This document shows, in pieces, positions 14,061-22,323 of a DNA stretch of 33,754 bases. The translations under genes and the position numbers were made by a program. The notes beneath the pieces are model-generated. The model was not told the DNA's origin. It was given only the letters and a program-made list of their open reading frames with translations, and did no database searches. Positions within the stretch are counted from its first letter, which is position 1. Each line of letters opens with the position of its first letter. This DNA comes from Elusimicrobia bacterium CG1_02_37_114 (GTDB taxonomy: Bacteria > Elusimicrobiota > Endomicrobiia > CG1-02-37-114), in the NCBI GenBank assembly GCA_001871125.1, contig MNXB01000023.1:1-33754 (forward strand), given 5' to 3'.

Positions 14061-15815
14061 ATGAAGAAATCAGATTACGGGAAAATCGTAAAAGTTTCGG
14101 GTCCTCTTGTTGTCGTGGAAGATATTCCGCAGGCAAAGATGTACGATGTGGTCAGGGTGAGTGAAAAAAAACTCATAGGAGAAATTATTGAACTCCGGGG
14201 CAGATTTTCTTATGTCCAGGTTTATGAAAACACGGATGGTATAGGAGTGGGTGAACCGGTGTCCTCTACGGGCGGCCCCCTGTGCGTTGAACTTGGTCCC
14301 GGACTCGTATCATCAATTTATGACGGTATCCAGAGACCGCTTAATAAAATAAGAGAAGAATCCGGTGATTTCATTGCAAGGGGTCTGGAGATTTCAGCAC
14401 TTGACAGGGCAAAGAAATGGGACTTCGTACCTCTGGTTAAAGAAAATGATGAAGTCGTCGGAGGAGATATTTTAGGTGAAGTCCAGGAAACACCTGTCGT
14501 CCAACACAGGGTACTTGTGCCGCCGGATGTGTCGGGTAAACTTGTTAAAATTTACCAGGGTAAATTTACCATAGACGAACCCATTGCAGTGGTTCAAAAC
14601 AACAGATTGCAGACGATAATTACTATGTCACACAAATGGCCTGTGAGAAAACCAAGACCTTATAAGAAAAAACTCGCTCCTGAAAAACCTCTTTTTACAG
14701 GACAGCGTATAATTGATACATTTTTCCCTGTTGCCAAGGGCGGTACCGCCTGTGTGCCCGGCCCGTTTGGTTCAGGCAAGACAGTAATTCAGCATCAACT
14801 TGCAAAATGGAGCGATGCGGACATTATTGTTTATATAGGATGCGGTGAACGGGGGAATGAAATGGCCGACGTCCTGATTGAGTTTCCTGAACTTAAGGAC
14901 CCGAGGACAGGTTATATGCTTATGCTGAGAACGGTACTTATAGCGAATACTTCAAATATGCCTGTTGCAGCGCGGGAAGCTTCCGTATATACCGGTGTTA
15001 CTATTGCCGAGTATTTCCGCGATATGGGTTATTCTGTATCCGTTATGGCTGATTCAACGTCGCGATGGGCGGAAGCATTGAGGGAGATGTCCGGCAGAAT
15101 GGAAGAAATCCCGGGTGAGGAAGGTTATCCCGCATACCTGCCAAAGAGACTTGCTGAATTCTATGAACGTGCAGGACATGTTGTTACACTCGGAAAAAAT
15201 AATAACGAAGGTGCATTGAGCATTACGGGAGCAGTTTCACCGCCCGGAGGCGATTTATCTGACCCTGTTGTGCAGGGGACACTTAAAGTGGTAAAAGTAT
15301 TCTGGAGTTTAGAAGACCATCTCGCTCACGCCCGGCATTTTCCTGCTATTAACTGGCTGACAAGTTACTCGCAGTATCACAATGAACTGGAGGAATTTTA
15401 CCTGCGGGAATTCGGTGACGACTGGCCAAGTATTCGCAAGGAAGCTATGGAAATATTACAAAAAGAATCAGAATTAAAAGAAATTGTCAGACTTATTGGT
15501 ATAGATTCACTATCCGATAATGACAAACTCATTCTTGAAGTAGCAAAATCTATCCGTGAAGATTATTTATACCAGAGTGCGTTTGACCCTGTGGATACAT
15601 TTGCTTCAGGGAAAAAACAATATTTAATGTTAAAAGTCATTCTAATGTTTTATCGTCAGGCAAAACACGCTCTTGAAAGAAAAAAAGAATTTGAAAAGAT
15701 TAGAACACTCCCTGTTTGCGAAGAAATTTCAAGGATGAGATTTATTCCGGAAAAAGATCTGGGTAAAATAAATGAGATTCAGCAGAAAATAACCGAGCAG
15801 ATTAAGGAGTTATGA
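14061..15815 (+). CDS. ntpA: V-type ATPase catalytic subunit A
   Basis: This 584-residue protein has a normal length and complete architecture. It includes the N-terminal barrel ([16 protein letters not shown]), the non-homologous region of A subunits (about 110-190), the P-loop GPFGSGKTV (Lys240), GCGERGNEM, the [14 protein letters not shown] segment, and a C-terminal helical domain. It hydrolyses ATP in the A3B3 head. GGAG (14049-14052) precedes the ATG. In E. hirae and most bacteria, ntpB and ntpD follow directly; here threonine synthase begins 4 bases after the stop, so the partner subunits must lie elsewhere or be lost. Confidence 0.97.
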   Translation: MKKSDYGKIVKVSGPLVVVEDIPQAKMYDVVRVSEKKLIGEIIELRGRFSYVQVYENTDGIGVGEPVSSTGGPLCVELGPGLVSSIYDGIQRPLNKIREESGDFIARGLEISALDRAKKWDFVPLVKENDEVVGGDILGEVQETPVVQHRVLVPPDVSGKLVKIYQGKFTIDEPIAVVQNNRLQTIITMSHKWPVRKPRPYKKKLAPEKPLFTGQRIIDTFFPVAKGGTACVPGPFGSGKTVIQHQLAKWSDADIIVYIGCGERGNEMADVLIEFPELKDPRTGYMLMLRTVLIANTSNMPVAAREASVYTGVTIAEYFRDMGYSVSVMADSTSRWAEALREMSGRMEEIPGEEGYPAYLPKRLAEFYERAGHVVTLGKNNNEGALSITGAVSPPGGDLSDPVVQGTLKVVKVFWSLEDHLAHARHFPAINWLTSYSQYHNELEEFYLREFGDDWPSIRKEAMEILQKESELKEIVRLIGIDSLSDNDKLILEVAKSIREDYLYQSAFDPVDTFASGKKQYLMLKVILMFYRQAKHALERKKEFEKIRTLPVCEEISRMRFIPEKDLGKINEIQQKITEQIKEL

Positions 15816-15819
15816 TAGA

Positions 15820-16893
15820 ATGATTTATAAAGGTGTGATTGAAAGGTACAGGGAATTTCTGCCTGTTAGTTCCAAAACACCTGTAATAACTATGTATGAA
15901 GGCAACACGCCTCTGTTACGTGCAGTAAATCTTGAAAGAAGACTCGGATTACAGAGTATTGAGTTATATCTTAAATGTGAAGGGTTTAATCCCACTGGCT
16001 CTTTTAAAGACCGCGGTATGACAGTGGCAGTATCCAAAGCAGTTGAAGAAGGAGCAAAAGCTGTTATGTGTGCATCTACAGGCAATACCTCAGCCAGTGC
16101 TGCTGCATATTCCAGCAGGAGCGGTCTGAAATGTATCGTCCTTATACCTGAAGGTGCAATTGCATTAGGTAAACTCTCGCAGGCTATGATACACAATGCA
16201 GAAGTCGTTGCTGTCAGGGGAAATTTTGATACTGCGCTTAATTTAGCACGTGAAATTTGTGAAAAATACCCTGTTACGCTTGTAAACTCTATCAATCCAT
16301 ATCGCATAGAAGGACAGAAAACTGCCTCGTTTGAAATTGTTGATTCGTTAGGCAGGTTTCCTGATTATCAGTTTATGCCAGTAGGTAATGCCGGCAATAT
16401 TACTGCCTACTGGAAAGGATATAAGGAATATCAGAAAGTAAAACATAGTGACTGCCTGCCGAAAATGATGGGGTTTCAGGCATCGGGATCGGCACCCATT
16501 GTATTGGGAAAACCAATAAAAAATCCCGAAACTATAGCAACTGCAATAAGAATAGGTAACCCGGCAAGCTGGAAAAAAGCAGTTGAAGCACGGGACGAAT
16601 CAGGTGGTGTGATAGATACTGTGACTGATAAAGAAATAATAACCGCATATAAATTGATTGCGGGAACAGAAGGTATTTTTGTTGAACCGGCAAGCGCATC
16701 TTCGGTTGCAGGGTTGCTCAAGTATGTTAAAAAAGGTTATTTCTCCGAAATAAAGAGTAAAGAAACTGTTACCGTTGTATGTATTCTCACGGGTCATGGA
16801 CTTAAGGACCCTGACAGGGCGATAAAATCCGTCCGGATGCCAAAGGTTGTCAGCGCAAACCTTAAATCTGTTCTGAAAGTAATAAGATTGTAA
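15820..16893 (+). CDS. thrC: Threonine synthase
   Basis: The protein is 357 residues, the short-form length. It converts O-phosphohomoserine to threonine with pyridoxal phosphate in the cytoplasm. GSFKDRGM carries the PLP lysine (Lys63), [12 protein letters not shown] binds the substrate phosphate region, and [16 protein letters not shown] is the glycine-rich PLP phosphate loop. AAGGAG (15804-15809) lies inside the end of ntpA, so the gene is probably translated from the ATPase transcript. Other amino-acid biosynthesis genes are not nearby. Confidence 0.95.
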   Translation: MIYKGVIERYREFLPVSSKTPVITMYEGNTPLLRAVNLERRLGLQSIELYLKCEGFNPTGSFKDRGMTVAVSKAVEEGAKAVMCASTGNTSASAAAYSSRSGLKCIVLIPEGAIALGKLSQAMIHNAEVVAVRGNFDTALNLAREICEKYPVTLVNSINPYRIEGQKTASFEIVDSLGRFPDYQFMPVGNAGNITAYWKGYKEYQKVKHSDCLPKMMGFQASGSAPIVLGKPIKNPETIATAIRIGNPASWKKAVEARDESGGVIDTVTDKEIITAYKLIAGTEGIFVEPASASSVAGLLKYVKKGYFSEIKSKETVTVVCILTGHGLKDPDRAIKSVRMPKVVSANLKSVLKVIRL

Positions 16894-16919
16894 AAAAAAT
16901 AATATCAATAGTTAATTGG

Positions 16920-16935
16920 TAAAATTCCGTATGGG
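16920..16935 (+). repeat. 16-bp direct repeat A, copy 1 (left of the VapC module)
   Basis: TAAAATTCCGTATGGG is identical at 18363-18378. It lies 24 bases before the putative antitoxin start, and its partner lies 92 bases after the toxin stop. Confidence 0.8.
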
Positions 16936-16958
16936 AAAAGAACAGGGGGAAATTTCAG

Positions 16959-17882
16959 GTGAATAAACAGAACAAAATCCTAACTGTTAAATTAGAAGGT
17001 CCAAATGTAAAAGAAGGACGTATTTCTATAGATTCTTTTACTTTACTTATCTCAAAAATTCAGTCCTGTGTTGAACATTTTGGTTTAATTTTGGGTGGTA
17101 AAACCACGGGTAGAAATATTCGTCGCCATCCTTCAGCAATAAAAAAAGAATGTTCATTAGAAATTGTGTCATTGTTACCAGGTAGTCTGGAAGTAACATT
17201 TGACCTTACTTCAAAAGAAGAACAATCTACTCTTTTTAAAACACCACATCTTGGAGAAAAAGCGGTTAGTTTAATGGTTGATACTATTTCAGGATTTGAA
17301 AAAGAAAAACCAACACTTCCGCCCGAAGTAAATGTTCCTGTTGTAAGATTTATCCGTGATATTTCCAATCTGACAAATGAAGATGTTTCTTCTATTAAAT
17401 TTTCACTTGAAAAACCAGATATAAAACAAGCAATAATTACAAAAGAAGTACATAGTCGTATTGAAAAATATATATTAGAACCATATTGGAGTGCTACTCT
17501 GGTAGAAGGTATTTTAAGAGAAATTGACCTTGAAAGAAATAAATGCCAGGTTTTTCCAATAGATAATAAACCATTTGTTAGATGTATTTTCAGTAAAGAT
17601 GATGAAGATGAAGTTATATCAGCATTAGATAAATATGTCAAGGTTCATGGTGAAGCAAAAATTCGGGCAGAAGACGGCAGTATTCAATTACTGGAAATTA
17701 AAGATATAGAAATTGTCTCTGAGATAGAAGAGGCAGGGTTGTTTAAAGAAGAACAGGGTTTAAAATGTAAAGACTTGTTAAATTCTGACTTAGTTGGAAT
17801 ATGGAAGAATAGAACAGATATACATGACACAGTAAAATTTGTAGAAGAACTGAGAAAGAAAATAAGTCAGAGAGAGATATGA
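16959..17882 (+). CDS. Large putative VapC-associated antitoxin (307 aa)
   Basis: This gene starts at GTG with AGGGGGA (16944-16950) upstream. Residues 1-85 form a beta-rich domain (LTVKLEGPNVKEGRISIDSF ... GSLEVTFDL) seen in unnamed proteins. Residues 85-250 are mixed and unassigned. The last 35 residues, DLVGIWKNRTDIHDTVKFV and the following LRKKISQRE, match the toxin-binding tails of VapB/Phd-type antitoxins (pattern L-x-G-x-W-K-x-R-x-D-I-x-D). The stop overlaps the VapC start (ATGA), the standard antitoxin-toxin order. Usual VapB proteins are 70-100 residues, so this is about three times larger. No DNA-binding fold is recognisable. The antitoxin role is inferred from the tail and position. 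Confidence 0.6.
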   Translation: MNKQNKILTVKLEGPNVKEGRISIDSFTLLISKIQSCVEHFGLILGGKTTGRNIRRHPSAIKKECSLEIVSLLPGSLEVTFDLTSKEEQSTLFKTPHLGEKAVSLMVDTISGFEKEKPTLPPEVNVPVVRFIRDISNLTNEDVSSIKFSLEKPDIKQAIITKEVHSRIEKYILEPYWSATLVEGILREIDLERNKCQVFPIDNKPFVRCIFSKDDEDEVISALDKYVKVHGEAKIRAEDGSIQLLEIKDIEIVSEIEEAGLFKEEQGLKCKDLLNSDLVGIWKNRTDIHDTVKFVEELRKKISQREI

Positions 17883-18271
17883 TACCAATTAATATATTAC
17901 TTGATACAACTATACTAATAGATATTTTTAGAGGTTGTCGACCGGCAATTGATTGGTTAAAATCGCAATCTGATAAAAATATTGGTATTTCTGGATTCGC
18001 GGTCTTTGAGATATTGCAAGGTTCCCGCAATAAAGAAGAAATGTTATCTCTACAAAAGAAATTAGAAAAATTCCCCGTTTTCTGGCCAACGGAAGATGAT
18101 TGCAATCGTGCGCTCGCAACATTTGCTAATTTATATTTAAGTCATGGTGTTGAGGTGATAGATGTTTTAATTGCTTATACTACCATTGGATTAGATATTC
18201 CAATTGTAACACTTAACGAAAAACATTTTAAGCCGATTTCTGGATTAAAAACTATAATTCCATATCAGTGA
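17879..18271 (+). CDS. vapC: VapC-family PIN-domain ribonuclease toxin
   Basis: The protein is 130 residues, the usual length for VapC. Acidic residues of the PIN active site are visible: Asp9 in LLDTTILIDIFRG, Glu44 in SGFAVFEILQG, and Asp95 in EVIDVLIAYTT. The fourth conserved region reads VTLNEKHFKPI. PIN toxins cut tRNA or rRNA in a metal-dependent way until bound by the antitoxin. It overlaps the upstream gene by 4 bases, so the two are co-translated. Confidence 0.88.
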   Translation: MIPINILLDTTILIDIFRGCRPAIDWLKSQSDKNIGISGFAVFEILQGSRNKEEMLSLQKKLEKFPVFWPTEDDCNRALATFANLYLSHGVEVIDVLIAYTTIGLDIPIVTLNEKHFKPISGLKTIIPYQ

Positions 18272-18282
18272 CAGAAGCACCT

Positions 18283-18300
18283 TATTGACCAGATAGACCG
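18283..18300 (+). repeat. Imperfect repeat B, copy 1 (right of VapC)
   Basis: TATTGACCAGATAGACCG matches TATTGACTAAATAGAACG at 18440-18457 in 15 of 18 positions. It starts 12 bases after the vapC stop. Confidence 0.55.
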
Positions 18301-18362
18301 TGAATTAGTAGAACATTAGGGGGTTACTGAATAAAAATTGAACTTCATCATTAATTATGACA

Positions 18363-18378
18363 TAAAATTCCGTATGGG
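18363..18378 (+). repeat. 16-bp direct repeat A, copy 2
   Basis: Identical to 16920-16935. It is followed by GAAGGAGA and an ATG at 18406 that opens only a 15-codon frame, as if a second gene start of the same type had lost its body. Confidence 0.8.
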
Positions 18379-18439
18379 TAAAGGGGATGAAGGAGAATAT
18401 TTAAAATGCTTATCAAGATAGAATTAACCAAAGATGCCC

Positions 18440-18457
18440 TATTGACTAAATAGAACG
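18440..18457 (+). repeat. Imperfect repeat B, copy 2
   Basis: This is the partner of 18283-18300. It lies 61 bases after repeat A copy 2 and 19 bases before the LeuT-like gene. Confidence 0.55.
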
Positions 18458-18476
18458 GGGATAAAATTATAAATTC

Positions 18477-20015
18477 ATGAAAAGGGAAAGATGGGGAACA
18501 AGATTAGGAATCATTCTTGCTGTGGCAGGTTCTGCCGTGGGACTCGGTAATTTCCTGAGGTTTCCTGTCCAGGCGGCACAGAATGGCGGCGGAGCATTTA
18601 TGATACCATATTTTATTTCCCTGATTCTGTTAGGTATACCCCTGATGTGGATTGAATGGACCGCAGGCAGGTTCGGCGGCGGATTCGGACACGGTAGTGC
18701 GCCAGGGATTTTTCATTCAATGTGGGAGAAGAATAGATTTATAAAATATTTCGGTGTTATCGGCATATTCGGTCCGACTGTAATTTTTATGTATTACACT
18801 TACATAGAATCGTGGCTACTGGGCTATGCGTTCTTCTCTTTGACAGGCAGATATGCAGGTGCGGATACACAGCAGGCGATGCAGTCGTTTTTATCAGGAT
18901 ACCAGGGTTTAGAGTCAAATGAATTTTTTTCAGGATTGGGCTGGGCATATACATTTTTTCTGATAACATTTATAATAAACATTACCGTGATATATCGCGG
19001 TATCCGGGGCGGTATTGAAAAACTCTGTAATTTTGCAATGCCGGTACTTTTTCTATTCGGTATAATTATTGCAGTGCGCGTCCTTACCCTGGGCACACCT
19101 GACCCTGCAAAACCTGATTGGAATTTGCTCAACGGGCTTGGCTTTTTGTGGAATCCTGACTTCGCGGTTCTTAAAAATGCAAAAGTATGGTTTGCAGCAG
19201 CAGGACAGATATTTTTTACCCTGAGCGTCGGTATAGGCGTAATTCTTACCTATGCAAGTTATTTAGACAAACGTAATGATGTGGTTCTCTCAGGACTTAC
19301 TTCAGGCGCAACCAACGAGTTTGCAGAAGTTATTCTCGGAGGGAGTATCGTTATACCTGCAGCATTTGTATTCTTCGGTCCCGAAGGAATTGTTAATATA
19401 GCAAGGGGTGGGGCGTTTAATTTAGGATTTGTTACGATGCCTCTTGTTTTTCAGAAAATACCAATAGGTGCATTATTTGCATTTTTATGGTTTATATTAC
19501 TTTTCCTTGCAGGTATAACATCAAGTGTATCGCTGGCGCAGCCGGCAGTTGCTTTTCTGGAAGATGAGTTTGATATTGATAAAAAAAGCGCCGTAACGAT
19601 TTTTGGCATTATAACTTTCCTGCTGTGTCAGCCGGCAATATTCTTCCTTGGTAAAGGAGTGCTGGATGAACTGGATTTCTGGGGCGGGACTTTTTGCCTT
19701 GTGTTATTTGCAACAGTAGAGTCCATACTGTTTTCCTGGATTTTTGGTATTGACAAAGCCTGGAAAGAAATACATTCAGGAGCAGATATTGCTATACCGA
19801 AATTCTATAAGTTTATTATAAAATATATCACGCCGACGTTTTTACTTTTTATACTTGGTTTCTGGCTTTACCAGGAGGGTTTACCTGCAATACTGATGAA
19901 AAATGTTGTGGTAGAAAATTACCATGCTGTCCTATATACAAGGATAAATATGGTAACCCTGTTTGTTATTGTTGCAATTCTTGTAAGACAGGCCTGGAGG
20001 AAAAAGGCACAATGA
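18477..20015 (+). CDS. LeuT-type Na+:amino-acid symporter (NSS/SNF family)
   Basis: The protein is 512 residues with 12 expected membrane helices. It closely resembles Aquifex LeuT throughout: VGLGNFLRFPVQAA, IPLMWIEW, YTYIESW, GQIFFTLS, TNEFAEVILGG, AGITSS, QPAVAFLEDE and FGIDKAWKEI. The Na+ ligand Asn (LeuT Asn27) is Asn25, and the Asn286/Glu290 pair is kept as NEFAE, typical of chloride-independent bacterial members. Pocket differences are LeuT Asn21 to Ser19, Phe259 to Ile, and Ile359 to Leu, so substrate preference may differ. It imports a neutral amino acid using the Na+ gradient. Family call certain; substrate inferred. Confidence 0.95.
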   Translation: MKRERWGTRLGIILAVAGSAVGLGNFLRFPVQAAQNGGGAFMIPYFISLILLGIPLMWIEWTAGRFGGGFGHGSAPGIFHSMWEKNRFIKYFGVIGIFGPTVIFMYYTYIESWLLGYAFFSLTGRYAGADTQQAMQSFLSGYQGLESNEFFSGLGWAYTFFLITFIINITVIYRGIRGGIEKLCNFAMPVLFLFGIIIAVRVLTLGTPDPAKPDWNLLNGLGFLWNPDFAVLKNAKVWFAAAGQIFFTLSVGIGVILTYASYLDKRNDVVLSGLTSGATNEFAEVILGGSIVIPAAFVFFGPEGIVNIARGGAFNLGFVTMPLVFQKIPIGALFAFLWFILLFLAGITSSVSLAQPAVAFLEDEFDIDKKSAVTIFGIITFLLCQPAIFFLGKGVLDELDFWGGTFCLVLFATVESILFSWIFGIDKAWKEIHSGADIAIPKFYKFIIKYITPTFLLFILGFWLYQEGLPAILMKNVVVENYHAVLYTRINMVTLFVIVAILVRQAWRKKAQ

Positions 20016-20119
20016 AATTCAGCGGATGGATTTTTATTGTTTCTTCCTGGACAGTTATTATTGTCCTGTTAATATTCTGTTTTTACAATATTTTTAGAAG
20101 AGGAGAGAAAGAAAAATGA
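20012..20119 (+). CDS. 35-residue single-span membrane protein, candidate MetS-like small subunit
   Basis: The gene runs ATG 20012 to TGA 20117-20119 and overlaps both neighbours by 4 bases (ATGA at each end), strong evidence that it is translated. The product has a short N-terminus, one hydrophobic span (WIFIVSSWTVIIVLLIFCF, residues 6-24) and a basic cytoplasmic tail (FRRGEKEK). Small single-span proteins are encoded next to several bacterial NSS transporters; MetS of the MetPS methionine/alanine importer in Corynebacterium glutamicum is the known case. By analogy this is a small subunit of the LeuT-like transporter. Sequence similarity is too short to prove it. Confidence 0.7.
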   Translation: MKFSGWIFIVSSWTVIIVLLIFCFYNIFRRGEKEK

Positions 20120-20325
20120 TTTTAAGTATTATTCTGGTTTGTATAACTTCATTGCTCGTCGGGTATGAACTCTACGGTATCTACAGTGCGCGGGCAAAGG
20201 GTTTAACTAAAAATACTACCCGCATAATTACTCATTTATCAATGTTCGTTTTGCTGATTATATTGCTTTTGCAGGTGATATATTTTGCAATAAAAATGTC
20301 TCAACTATCTATAGTAATAAAGTGA
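20116..20325 (+). CDS. Two-span membrane protein of unknown function
   Basis: The protein has 69 residues with hydrophobic spans at about 1-20 (SIILVCITSLLVGYELYGI) and 40-62 (LSMFVLLIILLLQVIYFAI), joined by a basic loop (RAKGLTKNTTRI). By the positive-inside rule the loop is cytoplasmic and both ends are outside. It overlaps the 35-residue gene before it and the pseudopilin gene after it by 4 bases each. No family is recognised. It may belong to the transporter or simply be carried by the same transcript. Confidence 0.6.
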   Translation: MILSIILVCITSLLVGYELYGIYSARAKGLTKNTTRIITHLSMFVLLIILLLQVIYFAIKMSQLSIVIK

Positions 20326-20729
20326 AAAACAAAAATTCTTCAGGAATGACTTTAATTGAGTTAATGGTTGTTGTTGTGATAATAACAATAATTGTTAATA
20401 TTGTCCTTGCAAGGTTTACAAATATCAAAAGAAAAACCGATGAAGCCACAACAAAATCAAACCTCTATACCATGGTTCGCGCAATACGAAATTACAATGC
20501 AATACAAAATAGATATCCATCAACTCTTGATGAACTTGTCCAGAAAGGGTATTTAAATCAAATACCCGCGGTACATTTATCAAACCATACATCAACAAAT
20601 GAAGTTAAGTATGGTTCCATACCAGAAGATTCAGGAAAATGGTTGTATGATAGTTCAAGTGGTGAACTCAGGGTAGACTGTACCCACAGGGACCTTGAGG
20701 GGAATTTAATTTATGAGTGGGAATATTAG
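20322..20729 (+). CDS. Type II secretion/type IV prepilin-like protein (pseudopilin)
   Basis: This 135-residue protein starts at GTG within a GTGA overlap. The prepilin motif is clear: short basic leader, Gly8, then MTLIELMVVVVI with the conserved Glu at +5 of the mature protein, followed by a hydrophobic helix. The next part (YPSTLDELVQKGYLNQIP) is the usual segment of GspG-like pseudopilins; the C-terminal portion is short and Trp/Tyr rich. It would be cleaved by a prepilin peptidase and assembled in the periplasm. No other secretion genes are in the window. Confidence 0.85.
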   Translation: MKNKNSSGMTLIELMVVVVIITIIVNIVLARFTNIKRKTDEATTKSNLYTMVRAIRNYNAIQNRYPSTLDELVQKGYLNQIPAVHLSNHTSTNEVKYGSIPEDSGKWLYDSSSGELRVDCTHRDLEGNLIYEWEY

Positions 20730-20739
20730 GAGGAAACAA

Positions 20740-21042
20740 ATGGAAGAACAAAAACAGCAGCTTCAGATTGAAATTGATGACCAGACTGCACAGGGTGTAT
20801 ATTGTAATCTGGCAATGATAGGACATTCGGAGACAGAATTCGTTATTGATTTCATTTTCGTCCAACCGTCGGGTTCAAACCAACAGAAGGCAAGAGTCAG
20901 GTCAAGAATTATCACTTCACCGGTTCATATAAAGAGATTGATGTTGGCTCTTGAAGATAATATAAAGAAATATGAAGGGCAGTTTGGTGAAATCAGGGTC
21001 AGTCCAGGGGCAGAGGAGAAAAAGATAGGATTTTACCACTAA
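20740..21042 (+). CDS. DUF3467 family protein
   Basis: This 100-residue protein starts at ATG 20740. AGGAGG (20729-20734) lies five bases upstream and decides the start over an in-frame ATG at 20713. The pattern QGVYCNLAMIGHSETEFVIDFIF ... RSRIITSPVHIKRLM is typical of DUF3467, cytoplasmic proteins of about 100 residues widespread in bacteria, with no established function. It is followed 18 bases later by cinA. Confidence 0.8.
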   Translation: MEEQKQQLQIEIDDQTAQGVYCNLAMIGHSETEFVIDFIFVQPSGSNQQKARVRSRIITSPVHIKRLMLALEDNIKKYEGQFGEIRVSPGAEEKKIGFYH

Positions 21043-21060
21043 TTTTATCCTTGATAAACA

Positions 21061-22320
21061 ATGAGAGTTGAACTTATTTGTATCGGAACAGAACTCCTTA
21101 CCGGTAAAGTAAATACCAATATTGCATACATTGGTGCCCGGCTAAACTCTATAGGGCTGGAATTGTCAAACGAAATAACCGTTGGTGACGATAAGAAAGA
21201 AATGGAAAAAGTCTTTATTGAAAGTTTTGGCAGGGCTGATGTTGTCATTATGACAGGCGGACTTGGCCCTACATTTGATGATTTAACCCGAGAAATTGCT
21301 TCAAAAGTGTTAAGAAGAAAATTAATATTTGATAAAGATATAATGGCACAGATAGCAAGACATTTTATTGACCGCAATATGGAAATGCCAAAAAACAATG
21401 AATCGCAGGCGTACATTATCAGCGGTGCCCGGGTTATCACAAATAAAACCGGCACTGCTCCCGGACAGATTATTGAAGTCAAAAGTTTAAAATTCAAGGT
21501 AAAAAACATTGTCCTGCTGCCCGGTCCGCCAGCAGAAATTAATCCTATGTTTGAGAATACTGTACTGCCATATTTAAAAAGTAAATATGAACAGAAAATA
21601 GTTAAATCCAAAATATTACATGTATACGGACTTCCTGAATCAAAAGTGGATGAATTGATAAAACCTATAGTCAAATCAGAGAATAATGTATTTTTTACGA
21701 TTCTTGCACACCTGTCCGTTATAGATATAAAAATAACTGTCAGCGGCACCGATGAAATGCTTGTAGATGAGACACTGAATAAGATTAAAACAGAAATATA
21801 CGAAATTTTAAAGGAAAATATATTTGGCGAAGATAACGAAACGCTTGAAAACATAATCGGGAACTTACTGATAAAACGCAGGAAAACGCTTGCGGTTACT
21901 GAATCCTGTACGGGTGGACTGTTGTCTCACAGAATTACAAATATCCCGGGCAGTTCAGTTTATTTCCGTGCAGGAATTGTTGCATATTCAAATAGCGAAA
22001 AGATAAGCATTCTTAACGTTGACCCTGAAACGATAGAGAAATATGGTGCTGTTTCAGGCGAAACTGTGCTGGAGATGGCGAGAGGGCTACAGGTTATTTC
22101 CAAAGCCGACTATGTCCTTGCGGTAAGTGGTATTGCAGGCCCGGGCGGCGGTACGGCGGAAAAACCAGTTGGACTGGTGTATTTTGGACTGGCAACACCG
22201 ACAGAAAGATTAGTTGAGAAAATGAAATTTCTGGGTTCCCGCATTGAGATAAAAGGGAAAAGCGTGAACTATGCACTTGATATGCTCCGCAGGCAATTAA
22301 TAGGGACACATCCCATTTAA
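21061..22320 (+). CDS. cinA: CinA: nicotinamide-nucleotide amidase / competence-damage protein
   Basis: The protein is 419 residues, full length. The N-terminal MoaB/MogA-like domain (1-170) has ICIGTELLTGKVNTN, MTGGLGPTFDD and LLPGPPAE; this part in CinA carries ADP-ribose pyrophosphatase-type activity. A middle domain follows. The C-terminal PncC amidase domain (about 260-415) has TESCTGGLLSHRIT and AVSGIAGPGGG. PncC recycles nicotinamide mononucleotide to nicotinate mononucleotide in the pyridine nucleotide cycle. No clear Shine-Dalgarno is seen. Next gene thpR begins 4 bases on; cinA-thpR is a common pair. Confidence 0.95.
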   Translation: MRVELICIGTELLTGKVNTNIAYIGARLNSIGLELSNEITVGDDKKEMEKVFIESFGRADVVIMTGGLGPTFDDLTREIASKVLRRKLIFDKDIMAQIARHFIDRNMEMPKNNESQAYIISGARVITNKTGTAPGQIIEVKSLKFKVKNIVLLPGPPAEINPMFENTVLPYLKSKYEQKIVKSKILHVYGLPESKVDELIKPIVKSENNVFFTILAHLSVIDIKITVSGTDEMLVDETLNKIKTEIYEILKENIFGEDNETLENIIGNLLIKRRKTLAVTESCTGGLLSHRITNIPGSSVYFRAGIVAYSNSEKISILNVDPETIEKYGAVSGETVLEMARGLQVISKADYVLAVSGIAGPGGGTAEKPVGLVYFGLATPTERLVEKMKFLGSRIEIKGKSVNYALDMLRRQLIGTHPI

Positions 22321-22323
22321 TTT

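Noticed and set aside
17060-17641. 193-codon open frame on the minus strand
   Set aside because: It is antisense to the large antitoxin candidate, with low-complexity Ser-rich sequence and no family features.
18442-18473. Promoter TTGACT with TATAAA directly before the LeuT-like gene
   Set aside because: The spacer is 20 bases and the transcript would start inside or after the start codon; the TTGACT is part of repeat B.
21045-21854. 269-codon open frame on the minus strand
   Set aside because: It is exactly antisense to cinA, is rich in Ser/Ile/Leu without domain motifs, and has no promoter or ribosome site; the plus strand carries clear CinA motifs.
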